A stretch of DNA of 64,000 nt from Bacillus_BA fengqiuensis (lineage in GTDB: Bacteria; Bacillota; Bacilli; Bacillales; Bacillaceae_H). Below the pieces are notes generated by a model that made no database searches, was not told the DNA's origin, and saw only the letters and a list, made by a program, of their open reading frames with translations. Numbering within the stretch: position 1 is the stretch's first letter; each line of letters opens with the position of its first letter. The position numbers and the translations under genes are program-made. Positions 10,353 to 18,893 of the stretch are shown in pieces. Location: the NCBI GenBank assembly GCA_030813035.1, contig JAUSTV010000007.1; one strand, written 5' to 3'.

Positions 10353-10867
10353 CGCATGCCGCTGCTTACGTATTGATGGCGGTAAGGATTGCTTATTTTA
10401 AAGTTCATCATCCGCTTCTTTATTATGCAGCGTATTTTACGGTACGTGCAGATGATTTCGATATCGACACAATGGTCAAGGGTTCAAACCCGATTCGTGC
10501 CAAAATTGAAGAGATTAACGCAAAAGGTTTGGATGCCGCACCAAAAGAGAAAAGCTTGCTTACCGTTTTGGAACTGGCTCTTGAGATGTGTGAACGCGGT
10601 TTTTCCTTCTGTAAAGTCGATTTATACCGTTCGAGTGCAACGGAGTTCATCATTGATGGAAATTCTTTGATTCCGCCGTTCAATTCCATTCCCGGGCTTG
10701 GAACGAATGCAGCATTAAACATCGTGAAAGCAAGGGAAGAAGGAGAATTCTTATCGAAGGAAGATTTGCAGCAGCGCGGAAAAATCTCCAAGACCATCCT
10801 TGAGTATTTAGATAACCATGGATGCCTGGAATCGTTGCCGGACCAGAACCAGCTCTCATTATTCTAA
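10353..10867 (+). CDS. polC: DNA polymerase III PolC-type alpha subunit, exon 2
   Basis: This is the C-terminal exon of PolC. Its first two bases (CG) complete the alanine codon begun at 7548. The sequence continues HAAAYVLMAVRIAYFKVHHP, one of the most conserved PolC stretches. A helix-hairpin-helix-like region (IPGLGTNAALNIVKAREEG) follows, and the protein ends ...NQLSLF, resembling a C-terminal clamp-binding motif (QLSLF). It has no start codon or ribosome site of its own, so it depends on intron splicing to be made as part of PolC. An internal ATG at 10373 exists but would give a nonfunctional fragment. Confidence 0.95.
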
Positions 10868-10929
10868 TTTGCATAAAAAATGTGATTATGTTATAGTAAT
10901 GATGGAAATGCTAAGAATGACGAAGACGA

Positions 10930-10949
10930 AGAGTGGGGAAACCCACTCT
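10930..10949 (+). terminator. Hairpin between polC and rimP
   Basis: AGAGTGGG and CCCACTCT form an 8-bp stem with a GAAA tetraloop. It is followed by only two T residues. It lies in the leader ahead of the rimP-nusA-infB operon and could be a terminator for polC or a leader structure. Confidence 0.55.
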
Positions 10950-10976
10950 TTCCTATTGTTATCATCTAATATGTTT

Positions 10977-11001
10977 CCCTGCTCATATGGCAGGGAATTT
11001 T
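10977..11001 (+). terminator. Hairpin plus T-run in the rimP-nusA leader
   Basis: CCCTGC and GCAGGG pair around a 7-base loop and are followed by AATTTTT. The short T-run suits intrinsic termination or attenuation just before rimP. NusA-linked control of this operon is known in other bacteria, but a link to this hairpin is only inference. Confidence 0.5.
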
Positions 11002-11044
11002 TATCAAAAAGACCATTATAGGGTGTCGTTAAAGGAGGAATACA

Positions 11045-11512
11045 ATGAGCAAGGTCACAGAGATTGTGGAAGGATTAGTGACACCTATTTTAAATGATAT
11101 GAATTTGGAACTTGTAGACATTGAATACGCAAAAGAAGGGAAAGAATGGTTCTTGCGCGTATTTATTGATTCAGAAAAAGGAATTGATATTGACGAGTGT
11201 GCTGCTGTGAGCGAGCGTCTTAGCGAAAAAATGGATGAGCACGATCCGGTTCCGCACAACTATTTTTTAGAGGTGTCCTCTCCCGGTGCTGAGCGTCCAT
11301 TAAAGAAAACATCCGACTATGAGCGTTCAATTGGCAAAAATGTATACATAAAAACGTATGAACCAATTGATGGAGAAAAGGAATTTGAAGGTGAGCTCAC
11401 GTCGTTTGATGGGCAAACTATCACCATTACCGTCAAAATTAAAACAAGAAAGAAAACGATTGAAATTCCTTACGAGAAAGTGGCACATGCACGACTCGCA
11501 ATCGTTTTTTAA
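11045..11512 (+). CDS. rimP: Ribosome maturation factor RimP
   Basis: RimP helps assemble the 30S subunit. The 155-residue protein has the N-terminal alpha/beta domain (LVDIEYAKEGKEWFLRVFID) and the SPGAERPL signature in the middle (VSSPGAERPLKK), then a C-terminal SH3-like domain that binds ribosomal protein S12. It begins at ATG 11045 behind AAAGGAGG and heads the rimP-nusA-rnpM-rplGA-infB-ylxP-rbfA operon. The next gene, nusA, starts 32 bases after the stop. No anomalies. Confidence 0.96.
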   Translation: MSKVTEIVEGLVTPILNDMNLELVDIEYAKEGKEWFLRVFIDSEKGIDIDECAAVSERLSEKMDEHDPVPHNYFLEVSSPGAERPLKKTSDYERSIGKNVYIKTYEPIDGEKEFEGELTSFDGQTITITVKIKTRKKTIEIPYEKVAHARLAIVF

Positions 11513-11543
11513 GTTTGACTGAGCAGATTAAGGGGGAATGAAT

Positions 11544-12680
11544 ATGAGCAGTGAATTACTAGATGCCTTGGATTTATTGGAAAGAGAAAAAGGCATTGGC
11601 AAAGAAGTCATTATTGAAGCGATTGAAGCAGCATTAATTTCTGCTTATAAACGAAACTTTAACCAGGCACAAAATGTGCGTGTGGATTTAAATTTGGAAA
11701 AAGGCTCGATGCGTGTGTTTGCCCGTAAAGATGTGGTGGATGAAGTATTTGATCCTCGTTTAGAAATTTCCGTGGAAGAAGCACAAAGCATCAATCCAAA
11801 CTACCAAGTAGACGACGTTGTAGAAATTGAAGTGACACCGAAAGATTTCGGCCGAATTGCAGCCCAAACAGCGAAACAGGTCGTCACTCAGCGTGTACGT
11901 GAAGCAGAGCGCGGCGTCATATATTCAGAATTCATCGATCGTGAAGAAGATATTATGACAGGTATTGTACAGCGCCAGGATTCCCGCTTCATTTATGTAA
12001 GCTTAGGAAAAATCGAGGCGCTTCTTCCGTTGAACGAACAAATGCCAAACGAACAATATAAGCCGCATGATCGTATTAAAGTCTACATTACAAAAGTAGA
12101 AAGAACAACAAAGGGCCCGCAAATTTATGTGTCTCGTACACATCCTGGCTTGCTGAAACGTTTATTCGAAAAAGAAGTGCCGGAAATTTATGATGGCACG
12201 GTGGAAATCAAGTCTGTTTCCCGTGAAGCTGGGGACCGCTCTAAGATTTCGGTTCATTCTGACTTAGTGGATGTCGATCCGGTAGGGGCATGTGTCGGTC
12301 CTAAAGGCCAGCGTGTGCAGGCTGTTGTAAACGAACTGAAAGGCGAGAAGATTGACATCGTTCGTTGGTCAAAAGACCCAGTGGAGTTCGTGGCAAATGC
12401 ATTAAGTCCTTCAAAAGTGTTGGATGTCCTTGTCGATGAGAACGAAAAAGCAACAACGGTGATCGTTCCTGATTATCAACTGTCTTTAGCGATTGGTAAG
12501 AAAGGACAGAATGCTCGTTTAGCCGCTAAGCTAACAGGCTGGAAAATTGATATCAAGAGTGAATCAGAAGCCGAGCAAGACGGCATTTATCCAAGAATGT
12601 TCGCCGCAAACGGTACACATGACGAAGAAGATGCTGCAGAGAATGAAACATTCGATGCAATAGAAAACGAAGTCGAATAA
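11544..12680 (+). CDS. nusA: Transcription termination/antitermination factor NusA
   Basis: NusA binds RNA polymerase and nascent RNA and promotes pausing and intrinsic termination. The 378-residue protein has the N-terminal polymerase-binding domain (about 1-130), an S1 domain near 135-200 and two KH domains (VGPKGQRVQAV and AIGKKGQNARLA). It lacks the C-terminal acidic repeats of the E. coli protein, as is usual in Bacillota. ATG 11538 is upstream, but it is only one base from the AAGGGGG ribosome site; ATG 11544 is better spaced and gives the conserved MSSELLDAL start. It overlaps nothing and is followed by rnpM after 13 bases. Confidence 0.96.
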   Translation: MSSELLDALDLLEREKGIGKEVIIEAIEAALISAYKRNFNQAQNVRVDLNLEKGSMRVFARKDVVDEVFDPRLEISVEEAQSINPNYQVDDVVEIEVTPKDFGRIAAQTAKQVVTQRVREAERGVIYSEFIDREEDIMTGIVQRQDSRFIYVSLGKIEALLPLNEQMPNEQYKPHDRIKVYITKVERTTKGPQIYVSRTHPGLLKRLFEKEVPEIYDGTVEIKSVSREAGDRSKISVHSDLVDVDPVGACVGPKGQRVQAVVNELKGEKIDIVRWSKDPVEFVANALSPSKVLDVLVDENEKATTVIVPDYQLSLAIGKKGQNARLAAKLTGWKIDIKSESEAEQDGIYPRMFAANGTHDEEDAAENETFDAIENEVE

Positions 12681-12693
12681 GAGGTGAAACCGG

Positions 12694-12978
12694 GTGAACA
12701 ATCGTAAAAAAGTACCGATGCGCAAGTGTGTGGCTACACAAGAAATGAAGCCTAAAAAAGAGCTTGTACGAATCGTTCGCTCGAAGGAAGGCGAAGTGTC
12801 AGTTGATCTAACAGGTAAAAAGTCTGGTCGCGGAGCTTATTTAAGCAAAGATAAAGATGCCATTTTACTTGCGAAAAAGCGAAATACGTTAGCTAATCAT
12901 TTAGATGCAGCGATTAGCGATGAGGTTTATGAGCAGCTTTTGGAACTCGTCGAAAAGGAGAAAAAGACGAACTCATGA
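12694..12978 (+). CDS. rnpM: YlxR-family protein (RnpM, RNase P modulator)
   Basis: This is a 94-residue basic protein with the family signature MRKCVATQEMKPKKELVRIVR and GRGAYL near the middle. In B. subtilis the homologue (YlxR) binds the RNA subunit of RNase P and modulates it; that function is taken from the family. It starts at GTG 12694 after AGAGGTG. The stop overlaps the start of the next gene by four bases, showing translational coupling inside the nusA-infB operon. Confidence 0.93.
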   Translation: MNNRKKVPMRKCVATQEMKPKKELVRIVRSKEGEVSVDLTGKKSGRGAYLSKDKDAILLAKKRNTLANHLDAAISDEVYEQLLELVEKEKKTNS

Positions 12979-13277
12979 AACAAGAACAATGGCAATCTTT
13001 TTTAGGACTAGCAAATCGAGCGCGAAAAGTCATTTCAGGTGAAGAACTGGTTATTAATGAAGTTCGGAAACAAAAAGCGAAAGTGGTTTTATTATCATCA
13101 GATGCCTCAGCCAATACGATTAAAAAAGTGTCGGACAAATGTTCGTTTTACAATGTGCCCCTTAAGCATGTACCAGATCGCTATACACTGGGACAGGCAA
13201 TTGGCAAAGATGCACGAGTAGTCGTGGCTATTATGGACGAGGGATTTGCAAAGAAGCTGATGACAATGCTCGATTAA
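12975..13277 (+). CDS. rplGA: L7Ae-family RNA-binding protein YlxQ
   Basis: This is a 100-residue member of the L7Ae/L30e family, which binds kink-turn RNA. It shows the typical core NRARKVISGEELVINEVRKQ, VLLSSDASANTIKK and LGQAIGKDARVVVAI. It starts four bases inside rnpM (ATGA overlap) and ends 19 bases before infB. In Bacillus the homologue is dispensable and binds k-turns in vitro; its role in the operon is unclear. No anomalies. Confidence 0.93.
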   Translation: MKQEQWQSFLGLANRARKVISGEELVINEVRKQKAKVVLLSSDASANTIKKVSDKCSFYNVPLKHVPDRYTLGQAIGKDARVVVAIMDEGFAKKLMTMLD

Positions 13278-13296
13278 TTTTTTTGGGGGTGAAAGT

Positions 13297-15456
13297 ATGA
13301 GTAAAGTTCGTGTATACGAATATGCAAAACAACATAATCTTTCAAGTAAAGATGTGATCAATAAATTAAAAGAACATGGTGTAGAAGTGTCTAATCACAT
13401 GGCGACCATTGAAGGAGACTCTGTACAAAAATTGGATTCATTTTTCTTGAAAAACAATAAGGGGGAGACATCAGCTCCTTCTAATACTGTAAATAAACAG
13501 ACATTAAAGAGCTATGAGGAAGAGGATGCTCCTGCTGCGGGAGAAGAAAAATTCGGCAAAAAGAAACCGCAAGCAAAAGGACCTGCATCAAGCGATAAAA
13601 AGCCGTTCAATAGAGGCAACAATAACCGAAATAATAAAAAGGGTAAAAGACCTCAGCAACAGAACACGCCATATCAGCCTCAGCCAAGAAAAGAAAGACC
13701 GCTTCCAGAGAAAATCACTTTCTCAGAAAGCTTAACAGTGACGGAACTTGCGAAGAAATTAGGAAAAGAGCCGTCTGAAATCATCAAAAAACTTTTCCTC
13801 TTAGGTGTAATGGCGACAATCAACCAAGAGCTTGATAAAGATGCCATCGAGTTAATCGCAGGCGAGTACGGTGTTGCAGTTGAGGAAGAAATCATCATCA
13901 ACGAAAAAGAGTTCGAAACTATTGAAATCATTGATGATGAAAAAGATCTTCGCGAACGTCCGCCGGTTGTAACAATTATGGGTCACGTCGACCATGGTAA
14001 AACAACGCTTCTTGACTCGATCCGCAATACAAAAGTAACAGCAGGGGAAGCAGGGGGAATTACCCAGCATATCGGTGCTTATCAAGTAGAAGTAAACGAC
14101 AAGAAAATTACGTTCTTGGATACACCTGGTCACGCGGCATTCACGACAATGCGCGCGCGCGGTGCTCAAGTAACAGATATTACGATTCTTGTTGTAGCAG
14201 CAGACGATGGTGTCATGCCGCAAACGGTTGAAGCAATTAACCATGCCAAAGCGGCTGAAGTGCCACTTATCGTGGCGGTCAACAAAATCGATAAAGAAGC
14301 GGCTAACCCTGACCGTGTTATGCAAGAATTGACAGAGCATGGTATTGTGGCAGAAGCATGGGGTGGGGAAACAATCTTCTGTCCGTTATCGGCTTTAACA
14401 GGAGAAGGAATCGATAACTTGCTTGAAATGATTCTTCTTGTCAGTGAAGTAGAAGAATTTAAAGCAAACCCGAGCCGCCGTGCGTTAGGTACAGTTATTG
14501 AAGCGCAGTTGGATAAAGGCCGCGGTTCTGTTGCGACATTATTAGTTCAAAACGGAACATTACGTATAGGTGATCCAATTGTTGTCGGTAATACATTCGG
14601 CCGTGTTCGTGCAATGGTCAATGACCTTGGCCGCCGTGTAAAAGAAGCAGGTCCTTCTACGCCAGTCGAAATCACTGGTTTGAATGAAGTGCCGCTTGCA
14701 GGGGATCGTTTCATGGTATTTGAAGACGAGAAAAAAGCTCGTCAAATCGGGGAAGCGCGTGCTCAAAAACAATTACAAGAGCAACGTGGTGAGAAATCGC
14801 GCGTAAGCCTTGAAGACTTATTTGAAAAAATCAAACAAGGTGAAATGAAAGACTTGAACCTCATCGTCAAAGCGGATGTACAAGGTTCTGTTGAGGCGTT
14901 GGCAGCTTCTTTAAGAAAAATTGAAGTAGAAGGCGTAAACGTCAAAATTATTCATACGGGTGTAGGGGCCATCACGGAATCGGATATTATTTTAGCAACG
15001 GCTTCTAATGCCATTGTCATCGGATTCAACGTACGTCCGGACGTCAATGCAAAACGCACAGCAGACGCGGAACAAGTAGATGTTCGTCTTCACCGCATCA
15101 TCTATAATGTAATCGATGAAATTGAATCAGCGATGAAAGGGATGCTTGACCCTGAATTCGAAGAAAAGGTTATCGGCCAAGTGGAAGTGCGTACAACGTT
15201 TAAAGTATCTAAAATCGGTACGATTGCGGGAAGCTACGTAACGGACGGTAAAATTACGCGTGACAGCAGCATTCGCTTAATTCGTGACGGCATCGTTATT
15301 TTCGAAGGGGAAGTTGACGCGCTTAAACGTTTCAAAGATGATGCGAAAGAAGTTTCACAAGGATACGAATGCGGTATTACCCTTAAAAACTTCAATGATA
15401 TTAAAGAAGGGGACATCATTGAAGCATACGTCATGCAAGAAATCGAACGCAAATGA
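13297..15456 (+). CDS. infB: Translation initiation factor IF-2
   Basis: IF-2 is the GTPase that brings fMet-tRNA to the 30S subunit and joins the subunits. The 719-residue protein has an N-terminal IF2N domain (about 1-55), a lysine- and asparagine-rich linker (about 60-135), a second IF2N domain, then the GTP-binding domain with G1 GHVDHGKT near 229-236, DTPGH (G3) and NKID (G4). Domains II-IV complete the C-terminus. It starts at ATG 13297 behind GGGGGTG and overlaps ylxP by four bases. The relatively short N-terminus is typical of Bacillaceae. Confidence 0.97.
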   Translation: MSKVRVYEYAKQHNLSSKDVINKLKEHGVEVSNHMATIEGDSVQKLDSFFLKNNKGETSAPSNTVNKQTLKSYEEEDAPAAGEEKFGKKKPQAKGPASSDKKPFNRGNNNRNNKKGKRPQQQNTPYQPQPRKERPLPEKITFSESLTVTELAKKLGKEPSEIIKKLFLLGVMATINQELDKDAIELIAGEYGVAVEEEIIINEKEFETIEIIDDEKDLRERPPVVTIMGHVDHGKTTLLDSIRNTKVTAGEAGGITQHIGAYQVEVNDKKITFLDTPGHAAFTTMRARGAQVTDITILVVAADDGVMPQTVEAINHAKAAEVPLIVAVNKIDKEAANPDRVMQELTEHGIVAEAWGGETIFCPLSALTGEGIDNLLEMILLVSEVEEFKANPSRRALGTVIEAQLDKGRGSVATLLVQNGTLRIGDPIVVGNTFGRVRAMVNDLGRRVKEAGPSTPVEITGLNEVPLAGDRFMVFEDEKKARQIGEARAQKQLQEQRGEKSRVSLEDLFEKIKQGEMKDLNLIVKADVQGSVEALAASLRKIEVEGVNVKIIHTGVGAITESDIILATASNAIVIGFNVRPDVNAKRTADAEQVDVRLHRIIYNVIDEIESAMKGMLDPEFEEKVIGQVEVRTTFKVSKIGTIAGSYVTDGKITRDSSIRLIRDGIVIFEGEVDALKRFKDDAKEVSQGYECGITLKNFNDIKEGDIIEAYVMQEIERK

Positions 15457-15731
15457 TCGGATATGTCGAATGTGAATGCCTCATTTACGATGCAGCATCC
15501 CTGAAGGAAAAGCGTGCTGTCCTTCAACGCATTATCATGAGGTTGAAACAGCGTTATAATATATCTGTTTCAGAATTGGATTACCAAGATACTTGGCAGA
15601 GAACCAAGATTGGAATGGTGGCCATCTCATCAACGCGCCAATCGACAGAAAAAGAGTTGCAGCAAGCCTTGAGCATGATCGATTCTTTTCCGGAAATTGA
15701 GCGTGCAGGGACATCGTTCGAGTGGTTATAA
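15453..15731 (+). CDS. ylxP: DUF503 family protein YlxP
   Basis: This is a 92-residue protein of the DUF503 family, found next to infB and rbfA in most Bacillota. It has a small ferredoxin-like fold pattern (LIYDAASLKEKRAVLQRIIMRLKQRYNISVSELDYQDTWQR). The biochemical role is unknown; the position between infB and rbfA suggests ribosome biogenesis or translation. It starts at ATG 15453, overlapping the infB stop by four bases. Confidence 0.92.
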   Translation: MIGYVECECLIYDAASLKEKRAVLQRIIMRLKQRYNISVSELDYQDTWQRTKIGMVAISSTRQSTEKELQQALSMIDSFPEIERAGTSFEWL

Positions 15732-15745
15732 GTGAGGTGATACGG

Positions 15746-16111
15746 ATGAAGATAAGACCAAACAGAGTTGGCGAACAGATGAAAAAAGAATTAGGTGAAA
15801 TCATCAGTCGCAAAATTAAAGATCCTCGCATTGGCTTTGTTACGGTAACAGACGTACAGGTGACAGGAGATTTACAGCAGGCGAAAGTGTTCATCTCGGT
15901 TTTAGGTGATGAAGAACAACGCCAAAATACGTTAAAAGGCTTAGCGAAAGCAAAAGGCTTTATTCGATCTGAAATCGGTCAGCGTATTCGTCTTCGTAAA
16001 ACGCCTGAAATCATCTTTGAATTCGATGAGTCAATCGACTATGGAAATCGCATTGAATCATTGCTTCATGAAATTCAAAAAGAGCAAGACGATGATCAAG
16101 ATAATCAATAA
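15746..16111 (+). CDS. rbfA: 30S ribosome-binding factor A
   Basis: RbfA helps the final maturation of 16S rRNA and supports cold growth. The 121-residue protein has the single KH-like domain with RVGEQMKKELGEII at the N-terminus and RKTPEIIFEFDESIDYGNRIESLL at the end. ATG 15746 follows GTGAGGTGATACGG and gives the conserved MKIRPNRVGEQ start; an upstream GTG frame extension (to 15722) would overlap ylxP and lacks conservation. It is the last gene of the nusA operon before a 330-base gap with hairpins. Confidence 0.96.
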   Translation: MKIRPNRVGEQMKKELGEIISRKIKDPRIGFVTVTDVQVTGDLQQAKVFISVLGDEEQRQNTLKGLAKAKGFIRSEIGQRIRLRKTPEIIFEFDESIDYGNRIESLLHEIQKEQDDDQDNQ

Positions 16112-16121
16112 TCCATTAATA

Positions 16122-16158
16122 TAAGAGCGAAGCTTAGTATAGTAAGGCTAAGCTCTTA
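16122..16158 (+). terminator. Hairpin after rbfA
   Basis: TAAGAGC (16122-16128) pairs with GCTCTTA (16152-16158), with further inner pairing CTTAG/CTAAG. It probably terminates or insulates the rbfA end. There is no strong T-run. Confidence 0.5.
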
Positions 16159-16164
16159 AACATG

Positions 16165-16216
16165 ATGAACCGCCATCAGAAATCCATTGAATTCCAAGGT
16201 TTCTGCGGCGGTTCAT
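16165..16216 (+). terminator. Long imperfect hairpin before truB
   Basis: ATGAACCGCC (16165-16174) pairs with GGCGGTTCAT (16207-16216), and CAGAAA/TTTCTG extends the stem inside. Together with the preceding hairpin it fills much of the 330-base gap between rbfA and truB. It is followed by TTCAGTT, a poor T-run. Confidence 0.5.
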
Positions 16217-16340
16217 TTCAGTTAAATGAAAATGAAGGAAACTCCATTCAATGGGGGTCTACTGGCGATAAATATTGGACGGATAGATAGAGGCAGCCAT
16301 ATAAGAAAAGTACATGGGCAATGATAAGGAAAGACTATGT

Positions 16341-16395
16341 GTGTTCAAAAAGGACGCCGAAGTTCGATTTTCACTTTTCCCGACTTTTTGAATCA
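16341..16395. repeat. Dispersed repeat with GTGTTCAAAAAG / CTTTTTGAATCAC ends (copy 1)
   Basis: The element begins GTGTTCAAAAAGGA and ends GACTTTTTGAATCAC, so its ends form an inverted repeat. A related, longer element lies upstream of dapG (26951-27065). Both sit just before a gene start. The family is not identified; it could be a small nonautonomous mobile element or a regulatory hairpin. Confidence 0.5.
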
Positions 16396-16442
16396 CCCCT
16401 CTATTATATACATAACATCATTTACAAAAGGAGTGTAACAGC

Positions 16443-17354
16443 GTGGAAGGCGTATTAGTGTTGAATAAACCAAAAGGGTTGACATCCCATGACTGCGTAT
16501 TTAAAGTTCGTAAGCTATTAAGAACGAAAAAAGTGGGACATACAGGTACACTCGATCCCGATGTAACAGGCGTATTGCCAATTTGCATCGGGAGGGCGAC
16601 GAAAATCGTCGAATATTTAACGGCTGCGACGAAAACGTATGAGGGAGAAGTAACACTCGGTTTTTCTACGACGACAGAAGATGCGTCAGGTGAAACGGTA
16701 GAAGAGAAAGTAGTGTCCGCTCCTATCACAAGAAATGAAATCTTACATGCCCTGGACTCTCTTACCGGTACAATCGAACAAACGCCGCCCATGTATTCGG
16801 CTGTAAAAGTGAATGGGAAAAAATTATATGAGTATGCACGAGCCGGCATCGAAGTGGAACGACCAACAAGAACGATTACCATTCACGAGCTGGTGCTCCT
16901 GGATGACCGCCAGTTGTTTGAGGGAGAAACCATTTCTTTTCGCTTTCGCGTGACGGGCAGTAAAGGGACTTACGTTCGGACGCTTGCCGTTATGATTGGA
17001 GAGAAATTAGGCTATCCTGCGCATATGTCTGACTTAATCCGGACCGCCTCAGGAGCGTTTACACTGGAAGATTGCATGACATTTGAAGAGCTTGAGAGGT
17101 ATGTGGAGCAGGAAGAGATTCAAGACCGTCTGTTACCGATTGAACAGGCACTTTATCATTTGCCGAAACTGCAAATAAATGATAAATTAGCAGAGAAAGT
17201 AAAAAATGGGGCGGTACTGCCCGAACCAGCGGATTTAAAAATGAATGAAGGTCCATTTTTAATGATGGATTCGAGCGGAACGTGTTTAGCAATTTATGAA
17301 AAGCATCCTCAAAAGGAAGGCTTAATTAAACCAACAAAAGTATTGGCCATTTAA
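16443..17354 (+). CDS. truB: tRNA pseudouridine(55) synthase
   Basis: TruB makes pseudouridine 55 in the T-loop of tRNAs. The 303-residue protein begins MEGVLVLNKPKGLTSHD, the family start, and has the catalytic aspartate in HTGTLDPD (about D38). RVTGSKGTYVRTLA and a C-terminal PUA-like region follow. Translation starts at GTG 16443 behind AAAGGAGTG. It is followed after 38 bases by ribF, as in other Bacillaceae. Confidence 0.97.
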   Translation: MEGVLVLNKPKGLTSHDCVFKVRKLLRTKKVGHTGTLDPDVTGVLPICIGRATKIVEYLTAATKTYEGEVTLGFSTTTEDASGETVEEKVVSAPITRNEILHALDSLTGTIEQTPPMYSAVKVNGKKLYEYARAGIEVERPTRTITIHELVLLDDRQLFEGETISFRFRVTGSKGTYVRTLAVMIGEKLGYPAHMSDLIRTASGAFTLEDCMTFEELERYVEQEEIQDRLLPIEQALYHLPKLQINDKLAEKVKNGAVLPEPADLKMNEGPFLMMDSSGTCLAIYEKHPQKEGLIKPTKVLAI

Positions 17355-17392
17355 CTTGCACTGTTGGAAGAGGAAAGGTGACGGGAATTTTG

Positions 17393-18367
17393 GTGACGAT
17401 TGAGATTCAGCATCCACATCATTTCAGCCGGGAAGCAATGGTTCCTTCTGTGATGGCATTGGGGTATTTTGACGGTGTTCATTTAGGGCATCAAGAGGTG
17501 ATTTTGACAGCGAAAAAATTGGCAGATCAGCAAGGTCTTTCGAGTGCCGTCATGACGTTTTCCCCACATCCTTCCGTCATCTTGGGGAGGGATGTACAGC
17601 GTGTGGAGATGATTACTCCGCTGCAAGACAAACTGAAGCAAATCGAAGAACTGGGAATCGATATTTTATATTTGGTTCATTTCGATAAAGAGTTTGCCGG
17701 ATTGCTCCCTCAACAATTTGTTGATCAATATATCATTGGTTTAAACGTACAGCATGTTGTGGCTGGGTTTGATTATTCGTACGGTAAACTTGGAAAAGGA
17801 ACAATGGAAACACTGCCGTTTCATTCGCGGAATATGTTCACCCAGACAACGGTAGAAAAATTGGCCATCAATGATGAAAAGGTGAGTTCGACTGCAATCC
17901 GGAATTGTTTAAAAGAAGGAGAAGTAGAGCGGATTCCCTCTTTATTGGGAAGGCAGTATACCGTAAAGGGAAAAGTGGTAGACGGGGATAAACGGGGAAG
18001 GACAATCGGTTTTCCGACAGCCAATATTGAATTGAGTGACGCCTATCTCATTCCAAGAATTGGGGTATATGCCGTAGAGATGTTCGTTCAGGGACACTGG
18101 TATGAGGGAGTCTGTAATGTGGGATATAAACCGACTTTTCACGAGCGTCTTGACAAGCCTACAATTGAAGTCCATCTCTTTTCCTTTGATGAACAAATTT
18201 ACGGAGAGCACGTCGTCGTGAAGTGGCATAAAATGCTGCGGACAGAAAAGAAATTCAACGGGATAGAAGAATTGGTGGCACAAATTAGCGCAGATAAGCG
18301 GGAAGCAATGGCTTATTTTTCTTCGCATCCGCGAACATCCTTGCTAAAAAGTGTACGAAATCACTAA
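17393..18367 (+). CDS. ribF: Bifunctional riboflavin kinase/FAD synthetase
   Basis: This enzyme phosphorylates riboflavin to FMN and adenylates FMN to FAD. The N-terminal nucleotidyltransferase half has ALGYFDGVHLGHQ and SSTAIR. The C-terminal kinase half has GRTIGFPTANI and GVYAV. The start is ambiguous. GTG 17378 touches its own AGGAAAGG site, whereas GTG 17393 gives MTIEIQHPHHF, which fits homologues better; 324 residues result. It is also called ribC in B. subtilis. Confidence 0.95.
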   Translation: MTIEIQHPHHFSREAMVPSVMALGYFDGVHLGHQEVILTAKKLADQQGLSSAVMTFSPHPSVILGRDVQRVEMITPLQDKLKQIEELGIDILYLVHFDKEFAGLLPQQFVDQYIIGLNVQHVVAGFDYSYGKLGKGTMETLPFHSRNMFTQTTVEKLAINDEKVSSTAIRNCLKEGEVERIPSLLGRQYTVKGKVVDGDKRGRTIGFPTANIELSDAYLIPRIGVYAVEMFVQGHWYEGVCNVGYKPTFHERLDKPTIEVHLFSFDEQIYGEHVVVKWHKMLRTEKKFNGIEELVAQISADKREAMAYFSSHPRTSLLKSVRNH

Positions 18368-18372
18368 AAGAC

Positions 18373-18401
18373 TTGCATTTAGCAGTCAAACATAGTAAGA
18401 T
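18373..18401 (+). promoter_or_regulatory. Sigma-A promoter for rpsO
   Basis: TTGCAT (18373-18378) and TAAGAT (18396-18401) are separated by exactly 17 bases. The transcript would carry a leader of about 85 bases before rpsO. S15 often represses its own mRNA through a leader structure, but I could not prove such a fold here. Confidence 0.6.
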
Positions 18402-18492
18402 AACAAATGTATGTTAGATAACCGTTTCTTGGCATGGCGATTCACCAACGTCTTGCTAGGTCATCGGGGTTAAAATGAAGGAGGTGAATAGG

Positions 18493-18762
18493 ATGGCTAT
18501 CACTAAAGAACGTAAAAACGAACTTATCAGCCAGTACAAAACTCATGAGAGCGACACTGGTTCACCAGAGGTTCAAATTGCTGTCCTAACAGAGGAAATC
18601 AATAACTTAAACGAGCATTTACGTACTCACAAGAAGGATCATCACTCTCGTCGTGGTCTTTTGAAAATGGTAGGTAAACGTCGTAACTTACTTACTTATT
18701 TACGTAATAAAGACGTAACACGTTACCGTGAATTGATCAACAAGCTTGGATTACGTCGATAA
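18493..18762 (+). CDS. rpsO: 30S ribosomal protein S15
   Basis: This is the 89-residue primary rRNA-binding protein S15. The rRNA-contact helix-loop SDTGSPEVQIAVLTEEINNLNEHL and HHSRRGLLKMVGKRRNLLTYL are intact. ATG 18493 is preceded by AAGGAGGTG at good distance; an upstream ATG (18475) in frame precedes the ribosome site and is rejected. It has its own promoter and a strong terminator. Confidence 0.98.
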   Translation: MAITKERKNELISQYKTHESDTGSPEVQIAVLTEEINNLNEHLRTHKKDHHSRRGLLKMVGKRRNLLTYLRNKDVTRYRELINKLGLRR

Positions 18763-18766
18763 TTGT

Positions 18767-18794
18767 AAAAAAGCGGGATTTTTCCCGCTTTTTT
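18767..18794 (+). terminator. Intrinsic terminator of rpsO
   Basis: AAAAAAGCGGGA pairs with TCCCGCTTTTTT around a short T loop, ending in a T-run. A classic strong intrinsic terminator. Confidence 0.9.
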
Positions 18795-18893
18795 AGTATG
18801 TAGATTTTACATAATATGAAATAGATTTTCGATTTTGTCCATAATAACAAATAGTTATTTTAGAGTAGATACACATAGTAGAGAGGGGCACTC